From the NCBI RefSeq assembly GCF_003086295.3, contig NC_092051.1, positions 76,199,772 through 76,263,771 on the forward strand: DNA of 64,000 nucleotides, read 5' to 3'. Of this stretch, positions 48,370 to 59,667 are shown one piece after another. Under the pieces are notes generated by a model. It did not search any database. It had not been told where the DNA came from and worked only from the letters and a program-made list of their open reading frames with translations. The stretch's first letter is position 1, and every line of letters starts with the position of its first letter. The DNA is from Arachis hypogaea. Lineage: Eukaryota > Streptophyta > Magnoliopsida > Fabales > Fabaceae. Made by a program: the position numbers and the translations under genes.

Positions 48370-49907
48370 TGATAAGCGGATAATTTATACGCTTTTTGGC
48401 ATTATTTTTAGGTAGTTTTTAGTATGTTTTAATTACTTTTTATTATATTTTTATTAGTTTTTAAATAAAAATCACATTTCTGGGCTTTACTATGAGTTTG
48501 TGTGTTTTTCTGTGATTTCAGGTATTTTCTAGCTGAAATTGAGGGACCTGAGCAAAAATCTGATTCAGAGGCTGAAAAAGGACTGTAGATGCTGTTGGAT
48601 TCTGACCTCCCTGCACTCAAAGTAGATTTTCTGGAACTACAGAAGTCCAATTGGTGCGCTCTCAATTGCGTTGGAAAGTAGACATCCTGGGCTTTCCAAC
48701 AATTATAATAGTCTATACTTTTCTCGAGATTTGATAGCCCAAACTGACGTTCCAAGTCAGCATAAAAATTCTGGCGTCAAAACGCCAAAACTGGCATAAA
48801 AGCTGGAGTTAAACGCCCAAATTGGCACAAAAGCTGGGGTTTAACTCCAAGAAAGGTCTCTACACGTGAAAGCTTCATTGTTCAGCCCAAGCACACACCA
48901 AGTGGGCCCTGGAAGTAGATTTCTACACTAACTATTCTAGCTTACTCATTTTCTGTAATCCTAGGTCACTAGTTTATTATAAAAACTACTTTTAGTGATT
49001 CATCTTGTACATCATGACACTTTACATGTTTCATATTGTATTTCTAACGGCATGAGTCTCTAAATCCCATGGTTAGGGGTGAGGAGCTCTGCTGTGTTTT
49101 GATGAATTAATGCAATTACTACTGTTTTCCATTCTATCACGCTTGTTTCTATTCTAAGATATTCACTCGTACTTCAACTTGATGAATGTGATGATCTGTG
49201 ACACTCATCACCATTCTCAACCTATGAATACGTGCCTGACAACCACTTCCGTTCTACCTTAGATTGAGTGCTTATCTCTTAGCCTCCTGATTCAGATCAG
49301 AGTCTTCGTGGTATAAGCTAGAATTATTGGCGGCCATTCCTGAGATCCGGAAAGTCTAAACCTTGTCTGTGGTATTCCGAGTAGGATCTAGGAAGGGATG
49401 ACTGTGACGAGCTTCAAACTCACGAGTGCTGGGCGTAGTGACAGATGTAAAAGGATCAATGGATCCTATTCCAGCATGAGTGAGAACCGACAGATGATTA
49501 GCCGTGCGGTGATAGTGCATTTGGACCATTTTCACTGAGAGGACAGATGGTAGCCATTGACAACGGTGATCCACCAACATACAGCTTGCCATGGAAGGAG
49601 CCTTGCGTGTGTGAAGAAGAAGACAGTAGGAAAGCAGAGATTCAGAAGACAGAGCATCTCCAAAACCTCAACCTATTCTCCATTACTGCATAACAAGTAT
49701 TTATTTCATGCTCTTTTACTTTTTACAATTAAATCTGAGAATTATTGATATCCTGACTAAGAGTTACAAGATAGCCATAGCTTGCTTCAAGCCGACAATC
49801 TCCGTGGGATCGACCCTTACTCACGTAAGGTATTACTTGGATGACCCAGTGCACTTGCTGGTTAGTTGTGCGCAGTTACAAAAGTGTGATTGTAATTTCG
49901 TGCACCA
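48370..49907 (+). mobile_element. 5' LTR of D (1,538 bp)
   Basis: TGATAAGCGG to GTGCACCA. Palindrome array at 48742-48852 (offset about 372) and end hairpin at 49815-49830 (CCTTAC, loop TCAC, GTAAGG). Close relative of LTR I and of B's LTR. Confidence 0.85.
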
Positions 49908-49913
49908 AGTATT

Positions 49914-49931
49914 TGGCACCGTTGCCCGGGA
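49914..49931 (+). promoter_or_regulatory. tRNA-Asp-type primer binding site of D
   Basis: TGGCACCGTTGCCCGGGA, six bases after the LTR, two mismatches to the tRNA-Asp 3' end. Confidence 0.8.
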
Positions 49932-50951
49932 TTGTTCGAGTTTGGACAACTGACGGTTTATTTTGTTGCTTAGATTAGGAATAATTTATTTTTGTTGGTT
50001 TAGAGTCACTAAATTTGAGTCTTTTATTTGAGTTTAGTTTCATATTTTAAGTTTGGTGTCAATTGCATGCTTTTATTTTCTTTCAATTTTTCGAATTTGC
50101 ATGTTCTTAGTTCTTTCTTGATCTTTAAAAATTCTAAGTTTGGTGTCTTCTTTGTGTTTTCCTTTAAATTCTCGAAAATTTGTGTTTGAGTTTCTGAAAA
50201 TTTAAGTTTGGTGTTCCTTGTGCTTTTATTTACTTAAAAATTCTTCAAAAATTTGTTCTTGGTGTTCATCTTGATCTTCAAAGTGTTCTTGGTGTTCATA
50301 TTGACATTAAAAATTTTCTTGTTTGTTCTCTTTGTTTTGATCTAAAATTTCTAAGTTTAGTGTCATTTTGTTGTTTTTCTCTTTCCTCATTAAAAATCAA
50401 AAATAAAAAAATATCTTTTCCTTATTTCACTCATAAATTTCGAAATTTTGCATTAAATTAGTCAAAGATTTTCAAAATCATATCTTTTTTTAGTCAAGTC
50501 AAAATTCTAAATTCAAAAATTGATCTTTTCAAATCTTTTTCAAAAATCAAATCTTTTTAATTTCTTCAATCATATCTTTTCAATCATATCCTTTTTTTAT
50601 AAATTGCAATCATATCTTCTCAATCATATCTTCTTCAAAATAATTTTCAATCATATCTTTTTGATTGCTAATTCCAAAATCTTTTTAATTAATTAATTAA
50701 TTTTGTTTTCAATTTGCTTTTATTCTATTTTCTTCTAATTTTCGAAAATCATATCCAGAATTTTTCAAATCTTTTTAATTAATTAGCCATTTTAGCATTC
50801 GAATTATTTATTTATCTTTTTACTTTTTCTCTTAATTTTCGAAACTTTTATTTTATTTTTCATTTGTTTTGTTTTATTTTTTTCGGTTACTTTTAATTAA
50901 ATAAAATAAAAAAAATTTAAAAAAATTCATATCAATTTTCTTTTCTCCATC
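49932..50951 (+). other. T-rich leader of D with AAGTTTGGTGTC motif
   Basis: One kilobase of T-rich untranslated sequence. The motif occurs near 50057, 50138 and 50202 and, altered, near 50349. It corresponds to the leader of B. Confidence 0.6.
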
Positions 50952-52105
50952 ATGGACATAAGTGGAAATGAACAGTCCAGAAGGACTCTGGGGTCATATG
51001 CTAACCCCATTACAGCTGCATATGGGAGTAGCATCTATATACCTCCCATCAAAGCAAGCAGTTTTGAGCTAAATCCTCAGCTCATTATCATGGTGCAGCA
51101 AAATTGCCAGTATTCTGGTCTCCCATAGGAAGAACCTACTGAGTTTCTGGCACAGTTCTTACAAATTGCTGACACAGTACGTGATAAAGAAGTGGATCAG
51201 GATGTCTACAGATTATTATTGTTTCCATTTGCTTCAAAAAATCAAGCTAAGAGGTGGTTAAATAACCAACACATAGCAAGCATAAAAATATGAGACAGTT
51301 AACAGACAAATTCCTGAATCAACTCTTCCCTCCAAAAAGGATGACACAGCTAAGGCTGGACATCCAAGGCTTTAAACAAGAGGATCATGAATCCCTTTAT
51401 AATGCCTGGGAGAGGTACAGAGGGATGCTAAGGAAATGCCCCTCTGAAATATTTTCAAAGTGGGTACAGTTAGACATCTTCTACTACGGGCTTACAGAAA
51501 GAGCTCAAATTTCTCTAGACTACTCAGCTGGTGGATCTATACACATGAGAAAGACGATTGAAGAGGCTCAAGAACTCATAGATACGGTTGCTAGAAATCA
51601 ACATCTGTACTCAAGCAGTGAGTCCTCCATAAACGAAGAGGCTAGGACAGTAACTACTGATCCTAATCCTCAAGAACAGATTATTGAACTTAATCAGCAA
51701 TTACTCCTTTTGACAAAACAATTAGCAGAATTTAAAGAGATGCTCCAAGACACTAAAAATGCTAACAAGAATATGGAAGCACAATTGAATCAGACAAGAC
51801 AGCAGCTATCTAAATAGATAACAGAAGAATACCAAGCTGTCCAATTAAGGAGCGGGAAGACATTGAATAAATCAACTCAAAGTAGCAGAAAGCCAAGAAA
51901 GGAACAACTAATAGAGGATGACCAAACCACTGCCCAAAATCCCTCTGAGGACAACAAGAGGCCAGAGAGGAATAAATCTGGCATTCAAACGCCAGAAAAG
52001 GGAGAAAAGTTGGCATTGAACGCCCATTCCTTGCCGTTCTGGCGTTCAAACGCCAGAAAAGGGTGGGAAGCTGGCGTTAAATGCCCATCCAGCACCCAAT
52101 CCTAG
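50952..52105 (+). pseudogene. D gag, broken
   Basis: Starts at ATG 50952 (MDISGNEQSRRTLGSY; FELNPQLIIMVQQNCQ resembles B gag). TAG at 51126-51128 and a frameshift just before 51290 interrupt it. The retrotransposon gag core is clear in 51290-51817 (NQLFPPKRMTQLRLDIQGF, ESLYNAWERYRGMLRKCP). A further TAG at 51815 is followed by a Lys/Gln-rich tail to 52105. The gag-protease linker (51988-52115) is built from the element's CTGGCGTT palindromes. No zinc knuckle was recognised. Confidence 0.8.
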
Positions 52106-52115
52106 CGTTCAAACA
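51988..52115. repeat. CTGGCGTT/AACGCCAG array in D gag-pol linker
   Basis: Three to four copies of GGCGTTCAAACGCCAGAA-type inverted repeats in the coding linker between gag and protease, the same family as in D's LTR. Reading frame changes across it. Confidence 0.75.
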
Positions 52116-52118
52116 CCA

Positions 52119-52790
52119 ATGAGGGATCAGACACCTGCAAGTGCTGATAGTAACCCCTCTAAGAAGGCTTCTCCAACCATCTCTGTAGGGAATAAACCTG
52201 CAGCAACTAAGGTTGAAGAATATAAAGCCAAGATGCCTTATCCTCAGAAACTCTGCCAAGCAGAGCAGGATAAACAATTTGCCCACTTTGTAGACTATCT
52301 TAGGACTCTTGAGATAAAGATCCCATTTGCAGAGGCACTTGAGCAAATACCCTCTTATGCTAAGTTCATGAAAGAGATCTTAAGTCATAAGAAGGATTGG
52401 AGAGAAACTGAAAAGGTGTTTCTCACTGAAGAATGCAGTGCAGTCATTCTAAAAAGCTTATCAGAGAAGCTTCAAGATCCAGGAAGCTTTATGATACCAT
52501 TCACATTAGAGGGTGCTTGTACCAAGACAGCTCTATGTGACCTTGGAGCAAGTATCAACCTAATACCTGCATCTATTATTAGAAAGCTTGGCTTGACTGA
52601 AGAAGTCAAACCAACCCGGATATGTCTTCAACTTGCTGATGGCTCCATTAAATATCAATCAGGCATAATTGAGGACATGATTGTCAAGGTTGGGCCATTT
52701 GCCTTTCCCACTGACTTTGTAGTCCTGGAAATGGAGGAGCACAAGAGTGCAACTCTCATTCTAGGAAGACCTTTCCTAGCAACTGAATGA
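52119..52790 (+). pseudogene. D protease region
   Basis: 223 codons. It begins with the Athila-type segment (PYPQKLCQAEQDKQFAHF, IPFAEALEQIPSYAKFMK) and carries the aspartic protease motif ALCDLGASINLIP at about residues 139-151 and LILGRPFL near the end. It ends in TGA at 52788, in frame with the RT segment, consistent with a CGA-to-TGA change. The frame differs from gag by one indel. Confidence 0.85.
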
Positions 52791-55154
52791 ACTCTTATTG
52801 ATGTACAAAAAGGGGAAGTGACCCTGAGAGTCAATGAGGATGAGTTCAAGTTAAATGCTATCAAAGCTATGCAGCATCCAGACACATCAAATGACTGCAT
52901 GAGCACTGATATTATTGACTCATTGGTGGAAGAGATCAATATGACTGAAATTCTTGAATCTGAGCTAGAGGACATCTTTAAAGATGTTCAGCCTGAACTG
53001 GAGGAATTAGAGGAAATAAAAGAACCTCTGAAAATTCCTCAGGAAGAGGATAAGCCTCCTAAACCCGAGATCAAATCACTACTACCATCCCTGAAATATA
53101 CATTTCTGGGAGAAGGTAACACTTTTCTAGTGATCATAAGCTCTGCTTTAAATCCACAGGAAGAGAAAGCACTAATTCAAGTGCTAAGGACACACAAGAC
53201 AGCTCTTGGGTGGTCCATAAGTGATCTAAAAGACATTAGCCCAGCAAGATACACGCACAAGATCCTATTGGAGGAAAATGCTAAGCCAGTGGTTCAACCA
53301 CAGAGGCGGCTAAATCCAGCCATGAAGGAGGTGGTGCAGAAAGAGGTCACTAAGTTACTAGAGGCTGGGATTATTTATCCTATTTCTGATAGCCCTTGGG
53401 TAAGCCGTGTCCACGTTGTCCACAAAAAGGGAGGCATGACAGTGGTTCATAATGAAAAAAATGAACTGGTTCCTACAAGAACAGTTACAGGGTGGCGTAT
53501 GTGTATTAACTACAGAAGGCTCAATACAGCCACCAGAAAGGATCATTTTCCTTTACCATTCATAGACCAGATGCTAGAGAGACTAGCAGGTCATGAATAT
53601 TACTGCTTTTTGGATGGCTATTCAGGTTACAACCAAATTGCAGTAGATCCTCAGGACCAAGAAAAAACAGCATTTACATGTCCTTCTAGAGTATTTGCCT
53701 ACAGAAGGATGCCCTTTGGTCTATGCAATGCACCTGCAACCTTTCAGAGGTGCATGCTCTCTATCTTCTCTGATATGGTAGAGAAATTTCTGGAAGTCTT
53801 CATGGATAACTTTTCAGTATTTGGAGACTCATTCAGCTCCTGTCTTGACCATTTAGCACTTGTTCTGAAAAGATGGCAAGAGACCAACCTAGTTTTAAAC
53901 TGGGAAAAATGTCACTTTATGGTGACTGAAGAAATTGTCCTTGGGCATAAAATTTCAAACAAGGGAATAGAGGTGGATCAAGCTAAAGTGGAAGTAATTG
54001 AAAAATTACCACCACCTGCCAATGTTAAGGCAATCAGAAGCTTTCTAGGGCATGCAGGATTCTATAGGAGGTTTATAAAGGATTTTTTGAAAATTGCAAA
54101 ACCTCTGAGCAATCTGGTAGCTGCTGACACACCATTTGTGTTTGACACAGAGTGCCTGCAGGCATTTGAAACTCTGAAAGCTAAGCTGGTCACAGCACCA
54201 GTTATTTCTGCACCAAACTGGACATTACCATTCGAACTAATGTGTGATGCCAGTGACCATGCCATTGGTGCAGTATTAGGACAGAGGCATAACAAACTTC
54301 TGCACATCATTCACTATGCCAGCCGTGTTCTAAATGACGCACAGAAAAACTACACAACCACAGAAAAAGAGTTGCTTGCAGTGGTTTATGCCATTGACAA
54401 GTTTAGATCCTATTTAGTAGGTTCAAAAGTGATTGTGTATACTGACCATGCTGCTCTTAAATATCTACTCACAAAGCAGGATTTAAAACCCAGGCTCATA
54501 AGATGGGTGTTGCTTCTGCAAGAGTTTGATATAGAAATAAGAGACAGAAAAGGGACAGAGAACCAGGTAGCTGATCACCTGTCCCGGATAGAACCAGTAG
54601 CAGGGGCGTCCCTCCCTCCTACTGAGATCTCTGAGACCTTTCCGGATGAGCAACTCTTCGCCATTCAGGAAGCACCATGGTTTGCAGACATTGCAAATTA
54701 TAAAGCTGTGAGGTTCATACCCAAGGAGTACAACAGGCAGCAAACAAAAAAACTAATTTCTGATGCAAAGTACTACTTATGGGATGAACCATATCTCTTT
54801 AAGAGATGTGCAGACGGAATGATCCGTAGATGCGTGTCCAGAGAAGAGGCACAGAAGATCCTATGGCATTACCATGGATCACAATATGGAGGACATTTCG
54901 GAGGTGAGCGAACAGCCACTAAGGTCCTCCAATATGGGTTCTACTGGCCTACTCTCCATAGAGATGCCCGAGAGTTTGTGCGTAACTGTGACAGTTGCCA
55001 CAGAGCTGGTAACTTACCTCATGGTTATGCCATGCCTCAACAAGGGATCTTAGAGATTGAGTTATTTGATGTATGGGGTATTGACTTCATGGGTCCTTTC
55101 CCACCATCATACTCAAACAGTTATATTCTGGTGGCTGTAGACTACGTATCTTAA
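52791..55154 (+). pseudogene. D reverse transcriptase, RNase H and integrase N-part
   Basis: A long open segment. RT motifs are in order: [43 protein letters not shown]. The catalytic box reads [10 protein letters not shown]: the second Asp of the expected DD pair is Asn, so the enzyme should be dead. RNase H follows ([49 protein letters not shown]). The integrase zinc region ([26 protein letters not shown]) and the first catalytic Asp (GIDFMGPF) complete it. The frame stops at a TAA at 55152. Confidence 0.9.
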
Positions 55155-55953
55155 TGGGTAGAAGCAATTGCCACACCCACTAATGATACTAAGACAGTGC
55201 TGAAGTTCCTCTAGAAATATATCTTTAGCAGATTTGGTGTTCCTATAGTACTAATCAGTGACGGGGGCACTCATTTCAGCAATAAACAGCTTTACTCTGC
55301 TATGGTACGATATGGAATTAGCCACAAAGTAGCAACTCCATATCATCCACAGACAAAGGGGCAGGCTGAAGTCTCTAATAGAGAACTAAAGAATCCTGGA
55401 ACGGACTGTAATTGCCCGTAGAAAGGATTGGGCAAAAAGCTTGGATGATGCTCTGTGGTCATACAGAACAGCATTCAAGACTCCTATAGGAACCTCTTTA
55501 TACCAGCTTGTGTATGGCAAGGCCTGTCATCTGCCCGTGGAACTAGAACATAAGGCCTACTGGGCAACCAAATTCCTAAACCTGGATGCTAAGTTAGCTG
55601 GAGAGAAAAGATTGCTCCAGCTGAATGAGCTAGAGGAATTCAGACTCAATGCTTTTGAAAATGCAAAAATTTATAAGGAAAAAGAAAAAAGGTGGCATGA
55701 CAAGAAACTGTCATCTAGAGTCTTTGAGCCAGGACAGAAGGTTCTGCTGTTTAACAATAGGCTCAGATTATTCCCTGGGAAATTAAAATCCCGGTGGAGG
55801 GGACCATATGTGATTACAAATGTGTCACCATATGGATATGTTGAGCTTCAGGATATTGACTCTGACAAAAAGTTCATTGTTAATGGACAGAGAATCAAAC
55901 TTTATCTTGAAAGCAATTTTGAGCAAGAATGCTCAAAACTGAGGCTTGAATAA
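55155..55953 (+). pseudogene. D integrase C-terminal part, broken
   Basis: Continues the core after the TAA at 55152, with a second stop (TAG at 55212) and a 2-base loss near 55390 that shifts frame. [10 protein letters not shown] (second Asp) and the [18 protein letters not shown] region with the catalytic Glu are visible. The piece 55441-55953 carries [32 protein letters not shown] and a basic C-terminal domain. No chromodomain is present, as expected for Athila-type elements. Confidence 0.85.
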
Positions 55954-55994
55954 AACTCAGTCAAGGTCCGGCTAAAAACAATAAAGAAGAGCTT

Positions 55995-56012
55995 ATTGGG
56001 AGGCAACCCAAT
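55995..56012 (+). promoter_or_regulatory. ATTGGG-AGGCAA-CCCAAT hairpin of D
   Basis: A 6-bp stem with loop AGGCAA, 42 bases after the pol stop codon. A short conserved block (ACAATAAA, then AGAGCTT) precedes it, as in C and E. Confidence 0.7.
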
Positions 56013-56162
56013 TTTTATTTATCTATGTTAATTTTCTATTTTCCATTGTTATTTTATGTTTTCTGTAGGTTGATGATCATGTGAAGTCACAAAAACAATT
56101 GAAAAAGCAAAAATAGAATGAAAAATAGTATTAAAAACAGCACACCCTGGAGGAGAAGCTTA

Positions 56163-56400
56163 CTGGCGTTTAAACGCCAGTAAGGGTAGCAGAATGGGCG
56201 TTAAACGCCCAGTTTGGCACCATTCTGGGCATTTAACGCCAGAAAGGGGCACAGAGCTGGCATTTAATGCCAGAAAGGGGCACAGAACTGGCGTTTAACG
56301 CCAGAAATGGGCACAAAGCTGGTGTTTAAACGCCAGAAAGGGGAGAAAAGCTGGCGTTAAACGCCAGAAATGGGCAGCAACCTGGCGTTTAACGCCAGGA
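56163..56400. repeat. CTGGCGTTTAACGCCAG array in 3' internal region of D
   Basis: Seven or eight copies of a 17-bp near-perfect palindrome, CTGGCGTT-T-AACGCCAG, with spacers such as AAAGGGGCACAGAG, period about 32 bases. It is the same palindrome family as D's LTR array and clearer than there. Confidence 0.9.
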
Positions 56401-56642
56401 TTGGCAAGAAAGGGGCATTTACACGCAAATATGGTGCAGGGATGAGAAATCCTTAACACCTCAGGATCTGTGGACCCCACAGGAGCCCCACCTACCTCAC
56501 CTCTCTCTCTCTTCTTCACACCTTCCGATAACACGCTTCCCCAAAAACCCTACCCACCTCACAATTCAAATTCAAACCATTTCCCTCATAAACCCATTCC
56601 ATCTCCTCTATTTTTCTTCTTCTTCTAATCCCTTTTTCTTCT

Positions 56643-56662
56643 TTTGCTCGAAGACGAGCAAA
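56643..56662 (+). promoter_or_regulatory. 8-bp hairpin with AAGA loop in D
   Basis: TTTGCTCG, loop AAGA, CGAGCAAA, after a pyrimidine-rich stretch and 54 bases before the ATG of the small basic ORF. It is followed by CTAGGTTTGGTGTGG. Confidence 0.7.
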
Positions 56663-56716
56663 CCTTCTAGGTTTGGTGTGGTAAAAGCGTTGCTTTTTGT
56701 TTTTCCATAACCATTT

Positions 56717-56788
56717 ATGGCACCTAAGGCCGGAGAAACCTCTAGGAAGAGGAAAGGGAAGGCAGTTACTTCCAACTCCGAGTCATGA
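56717..56788 (+). pseudogene. D post-pol ORF, truncated start
   Basis: 23 codons, basic (MAPKAGETSRKRKGKAV), ending in TGA 16 bases before the deletion junction. Probably the start of a longer post-pol ORF. Whether the ORF was env-like cannot be told. Confidence 0.4.
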
Positions 56789-56804
56789 GAGATGGAGAGA
56801 TTCA

Positions 56805-57474
56805 TCTTTTGTTTTCATTGATGTTTGAAATTGGTTGTTTAGATTTTACATTCTCTTATTGCTTTTCTATGCTTTTATTTTGTGCCCACCAAGTGTTTGA
56901 TAAAATGCTTGGTTGGATTTTAGTGTAGATTTCTCTCCTTTTGGCTTTGGTTGAGTAGTTAGAGACTCTTGAGTTATCAAACTCCCTTGTTGATTGATAA
57001 TTGAAAGTTTCTAGTTGATTTGGATCCTTCTAAAGCTAGTCTTTCCTTAGGAGTTGACTAGGACTTGAGGAATCAAATTGATTCATCCACTTGACTTTCC
57101 TTCATAGTTAGAGGTTAACTAAGTGGGAGCAATGGACAATTCTCATCACAATTGATAAGGATAACTAGGATAGGACGTCTAGTTTTCATACCTTGCCAAG
57201 AGTTTTCTTAGTTATTCATTTAATTTCTTGCCATTTTATTTCCTTGTTCCTTATTTCAAAAATCCAAAAAGATGCTTTTCCATAAGCAATAATAACTACA
57301 CCTCCCTGCAATTCCTTGAGAGATGACCCGGGGTTTAAATATTTTGGTTTATTTTATTGGGTTTGCTTTAGTGACAAACAAGTTTTTGTATGAAAGGATT
57401 CTTTGTTGGTTTAGAAACTATACTAGCAACGAGAATTTATTGTGAATTCTAAACCGTCAAAAGTCCGTTCATCA
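56805..57474 (+). mobile_element. 3' LTR fragment of C
   Basis: The last 670 bp of the LTR, collinear with 43059-43728 without gaps and with about 23 substitutions (about 3.4 percent). The first ~870 bp were lost together with D's 3' end in one deletion. Confidence 0.9.
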
Positions 57475-57479
57475 GGACT

Positions 57480-58403
57480 TCCACAGGTAGATCCAAATAA
57501 ATTCTTATCTGACTTCTTGTAGATATGTGACACAGTCAAGACCAATGGAGTGAGTCTTGAGGTCTATAAGCTCATGCTCTTTCCTTTTGTTGCAAATACA
57601 GAGCTAGAGTGTGGTTAGATTCTCAATCTAAAGAGAGTCTTGACACATGGGAGAAGGTGGTCAATGCATTCTTGACCAAGTTCTTTCCACCTCAAAAGTT
57701 GAGCAGACTTAGGGTGGAAGTTCAAACCTTCAGACAAAAAGAGGGTGAATCCCTCTATGAAGCATGGGAGAAGTACAAGCAACTTATCAGAAGATGCCCT
57801 CCCAACGTGATCTCAGACTGGACAACACTAGACATCATCTATGATGGCCTTTCTGAGATATCCAAGATGTCACTGGATAATTCTACTGGTGGATTGCTCC
57901 ACTGGAAGGAAACGCTTGAAGAGGCAAGAGAACTCATTGCCATGGTTGCAAACAACCAGTTTATGTACACGTCTGAGAGAAACCATGTGAGTAATAGGGT
58001 ACCTCAGAAGAAAGGAGTTCTTGAAATTGATACTCTGAATGCCATACTGGCTCAGAATAAGATCTTGGCCCAATAGGTCAACATGATCTCCTAGCATATG
58101 ACCGGACTGCAAGTTGTAATTGGCAGCACTCAAGAAGCTTCCTCTGAAGGAGAAGCTTATGATCCTAAACAACCCATGATAGAGGAGGTGAAGTACATGA
58201 GAGAACCCTATGGAAATACCTACAACCCCTCATGGAAGAACCATCCTAACCTTTCATAGAAGCATCAGCAGAAGCCTCAACAAGGCTTCAATAATAATCA
58301 AGATGGAAGAAACCAAAACAGGTTCAGTAACAGACCATCATTCCTACCTTCTTGATGATTTGCATCATCTACCTCTTTTTCTCATCAAAAAGGGCCATAG
58401 AAG
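57480..58403 (+). pseudogene. B gag, second part
   Basis: Continues the frame broken at 42188 (Leu-Pro-Gln-Val-Asp-Pro). A stop and a small frameshift lie near 57520-57610. The open piece 57609-58076 holds the gag core (NAFLTKFFPPQKLSRLRVEV, ESLYEAWEKYKQLIRRCP, LEEARELIAMVANNQ). TAG at 58074 and further stops interrupt a Gln/Asn-rich tail (to about 58355). B ends where E begins; no pol of B is in the window. Confidence 0.8.
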
Positions 58404-58599
58404 TGATAAATTCTCATTGATTTAATGCATTGATAAGAGCTATATCATGAATTTATAGGACATTACTTTGAAATGAATTCTTGCATGCATTTCAGGTTAA
58501 AAGAGCAACAAAAGAAGAAGAAAACAAGCAAAGGTGACTGGGCGCTTGTGTGGGTGTGGCTCTTCAAGAAAGCACTAGGATCTTAAAGCTAGCATGCTT

Positions 58600-59400
58600 A
58601 CTGGCGTGCCTGGGCGTGGCACACCAGGCTTATTCTCCAAAGAAGCATGTCCAAGCTTCATAATAGGCGTGGCACGCCACTGCTAGGCGTGGCATGCCAG
58701 CTATGTTTTCTAGAGAAGAGTTCTTCACGTTTTCACTATGGGCGTGGCACGCCAAGGCTGGGCGTGGCACATCAATTATACCTTCCAGAGGAGAGTCCTT
58801 GAAGTTCACTATGGGCGTGGCACGCCAAGGCCGGGCTTGGCACGCCATGGCCGGGCGTGGCACACTAGTTATCAAATCCAGAGAATAGTTCTTGGAGCTT
58901 TATAATGGGTGTGGCACGCCAGGTATGGGCGTGGCATGCCAGGTTATCCTCGACAATGGGCGTGGCACGCCAAAGTCTGGGCGTGGGACGCCAAGTCTCA
59001 ACCCCAGAGAAGAAAGAATGGTGCAACTTCATGGGCGTGCTCGAAGGCGTGGCACGCCAGGGTTTCCTTCACAATGGGCGTGGCACGCCAAGTCTTGGGC
59101 GTGGCACACTAGTTCACTATTTCAGAGGAGTAAGAAGCAAGCAGCATAATGGGCGTGGCACGCCAGTTCTAAATTTCAGAGATGAAGGAAAAGAGCATCA
59201 CTGTGGGCATGGCATGTCAGGCTTAAGAACTTGGAAAAAGAGAATAGGCGTGCTCGAAGGCGTGGCATGCCTAACCTTCATCATGGACGTGTCCAGGGGC
59301 GTGCCTAGGCGTGGCACGCCAAGTCAAGACCTCATCATGGGCGTGCCACTTGGTACCTTGGGAGTGGCACGCCAGGTCAATACAGTGGGCGTGCACTCTC
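58600..59400. repeat. GGCGTGGCACGCC palindrome array in LTR E
   Basis: More than twenty copies of GGCGTG-G-CACGCC, mostly as GGGCGTGGCACGCCA, with irregular spacers of 15-60 bases that are themselves partly related. Substitutions are mostly CG-to-TG or CG-to-CA. It creates spurious frames rich in GVARQ and GRGTP. Confidence 0.9.
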
Positions 59401-59667
59401 ACGTGCCACACCACTCACACGCCACCAATGAGATATTATTTTCTTTTGTTTTAAGTGTAATTTCTTTTCTTTTATTTGTAATTTCTTATTTCTAGATTTA
59501 GGAGTAGTATAAGTACCCCTTGGGTACTGAGAAGAGGATCAGAGATCCCATCATCTAAGTTTTGCTTACTTTTACTTTCACTTTTATTCCATCTCTTGTA
59601 CTTTTTCTGAGCTACAAGTAACTAAACTCCCTCTCATTGGGGAAGGGAGCTCGATGTACTTGGTGGA

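Larger units (their letters stand above)
48370..56804 (+). mobile_element. Athila-like Ty3/gypsy element D, 3' end deleted
   Basis: 5' LTR (48370-49907), primer site, leader, gag, protease-pol, the 3' internal array and the start of a further ORF. Sequence then jumps at 56804/56805 into the middle of C's 3' LTR, so D's 3' LTR is gone. The five bases before it are CTAGG; with the right end missing, a duplication cannot be tested. The protease motif DLGASIN and the tRNA-Asp-type primer indicate the Athila branch. Confidence 0.85.

Noticed and set aside
56717..56788. Retroviral-type envelope gene in D
   Set aside because: Only 23 codons remain before the stop and deletion; no signal peptide or membrane segment can be seen, so an env call is not supported.
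58600..59400. CRISPR-like layout of short repeats and spacers
   Set aside because: Repeats are degenerate, spacers are irregular and related to each other, there are no cas genes, and the array lies in an LTR of a plant genome.
58694..59495. Repetitive GVARQ/GRGTP protein frames
   Set aside because: They are produced by the GGCGTGGCACGCC array in all frames, with no start context or related protein known to me.
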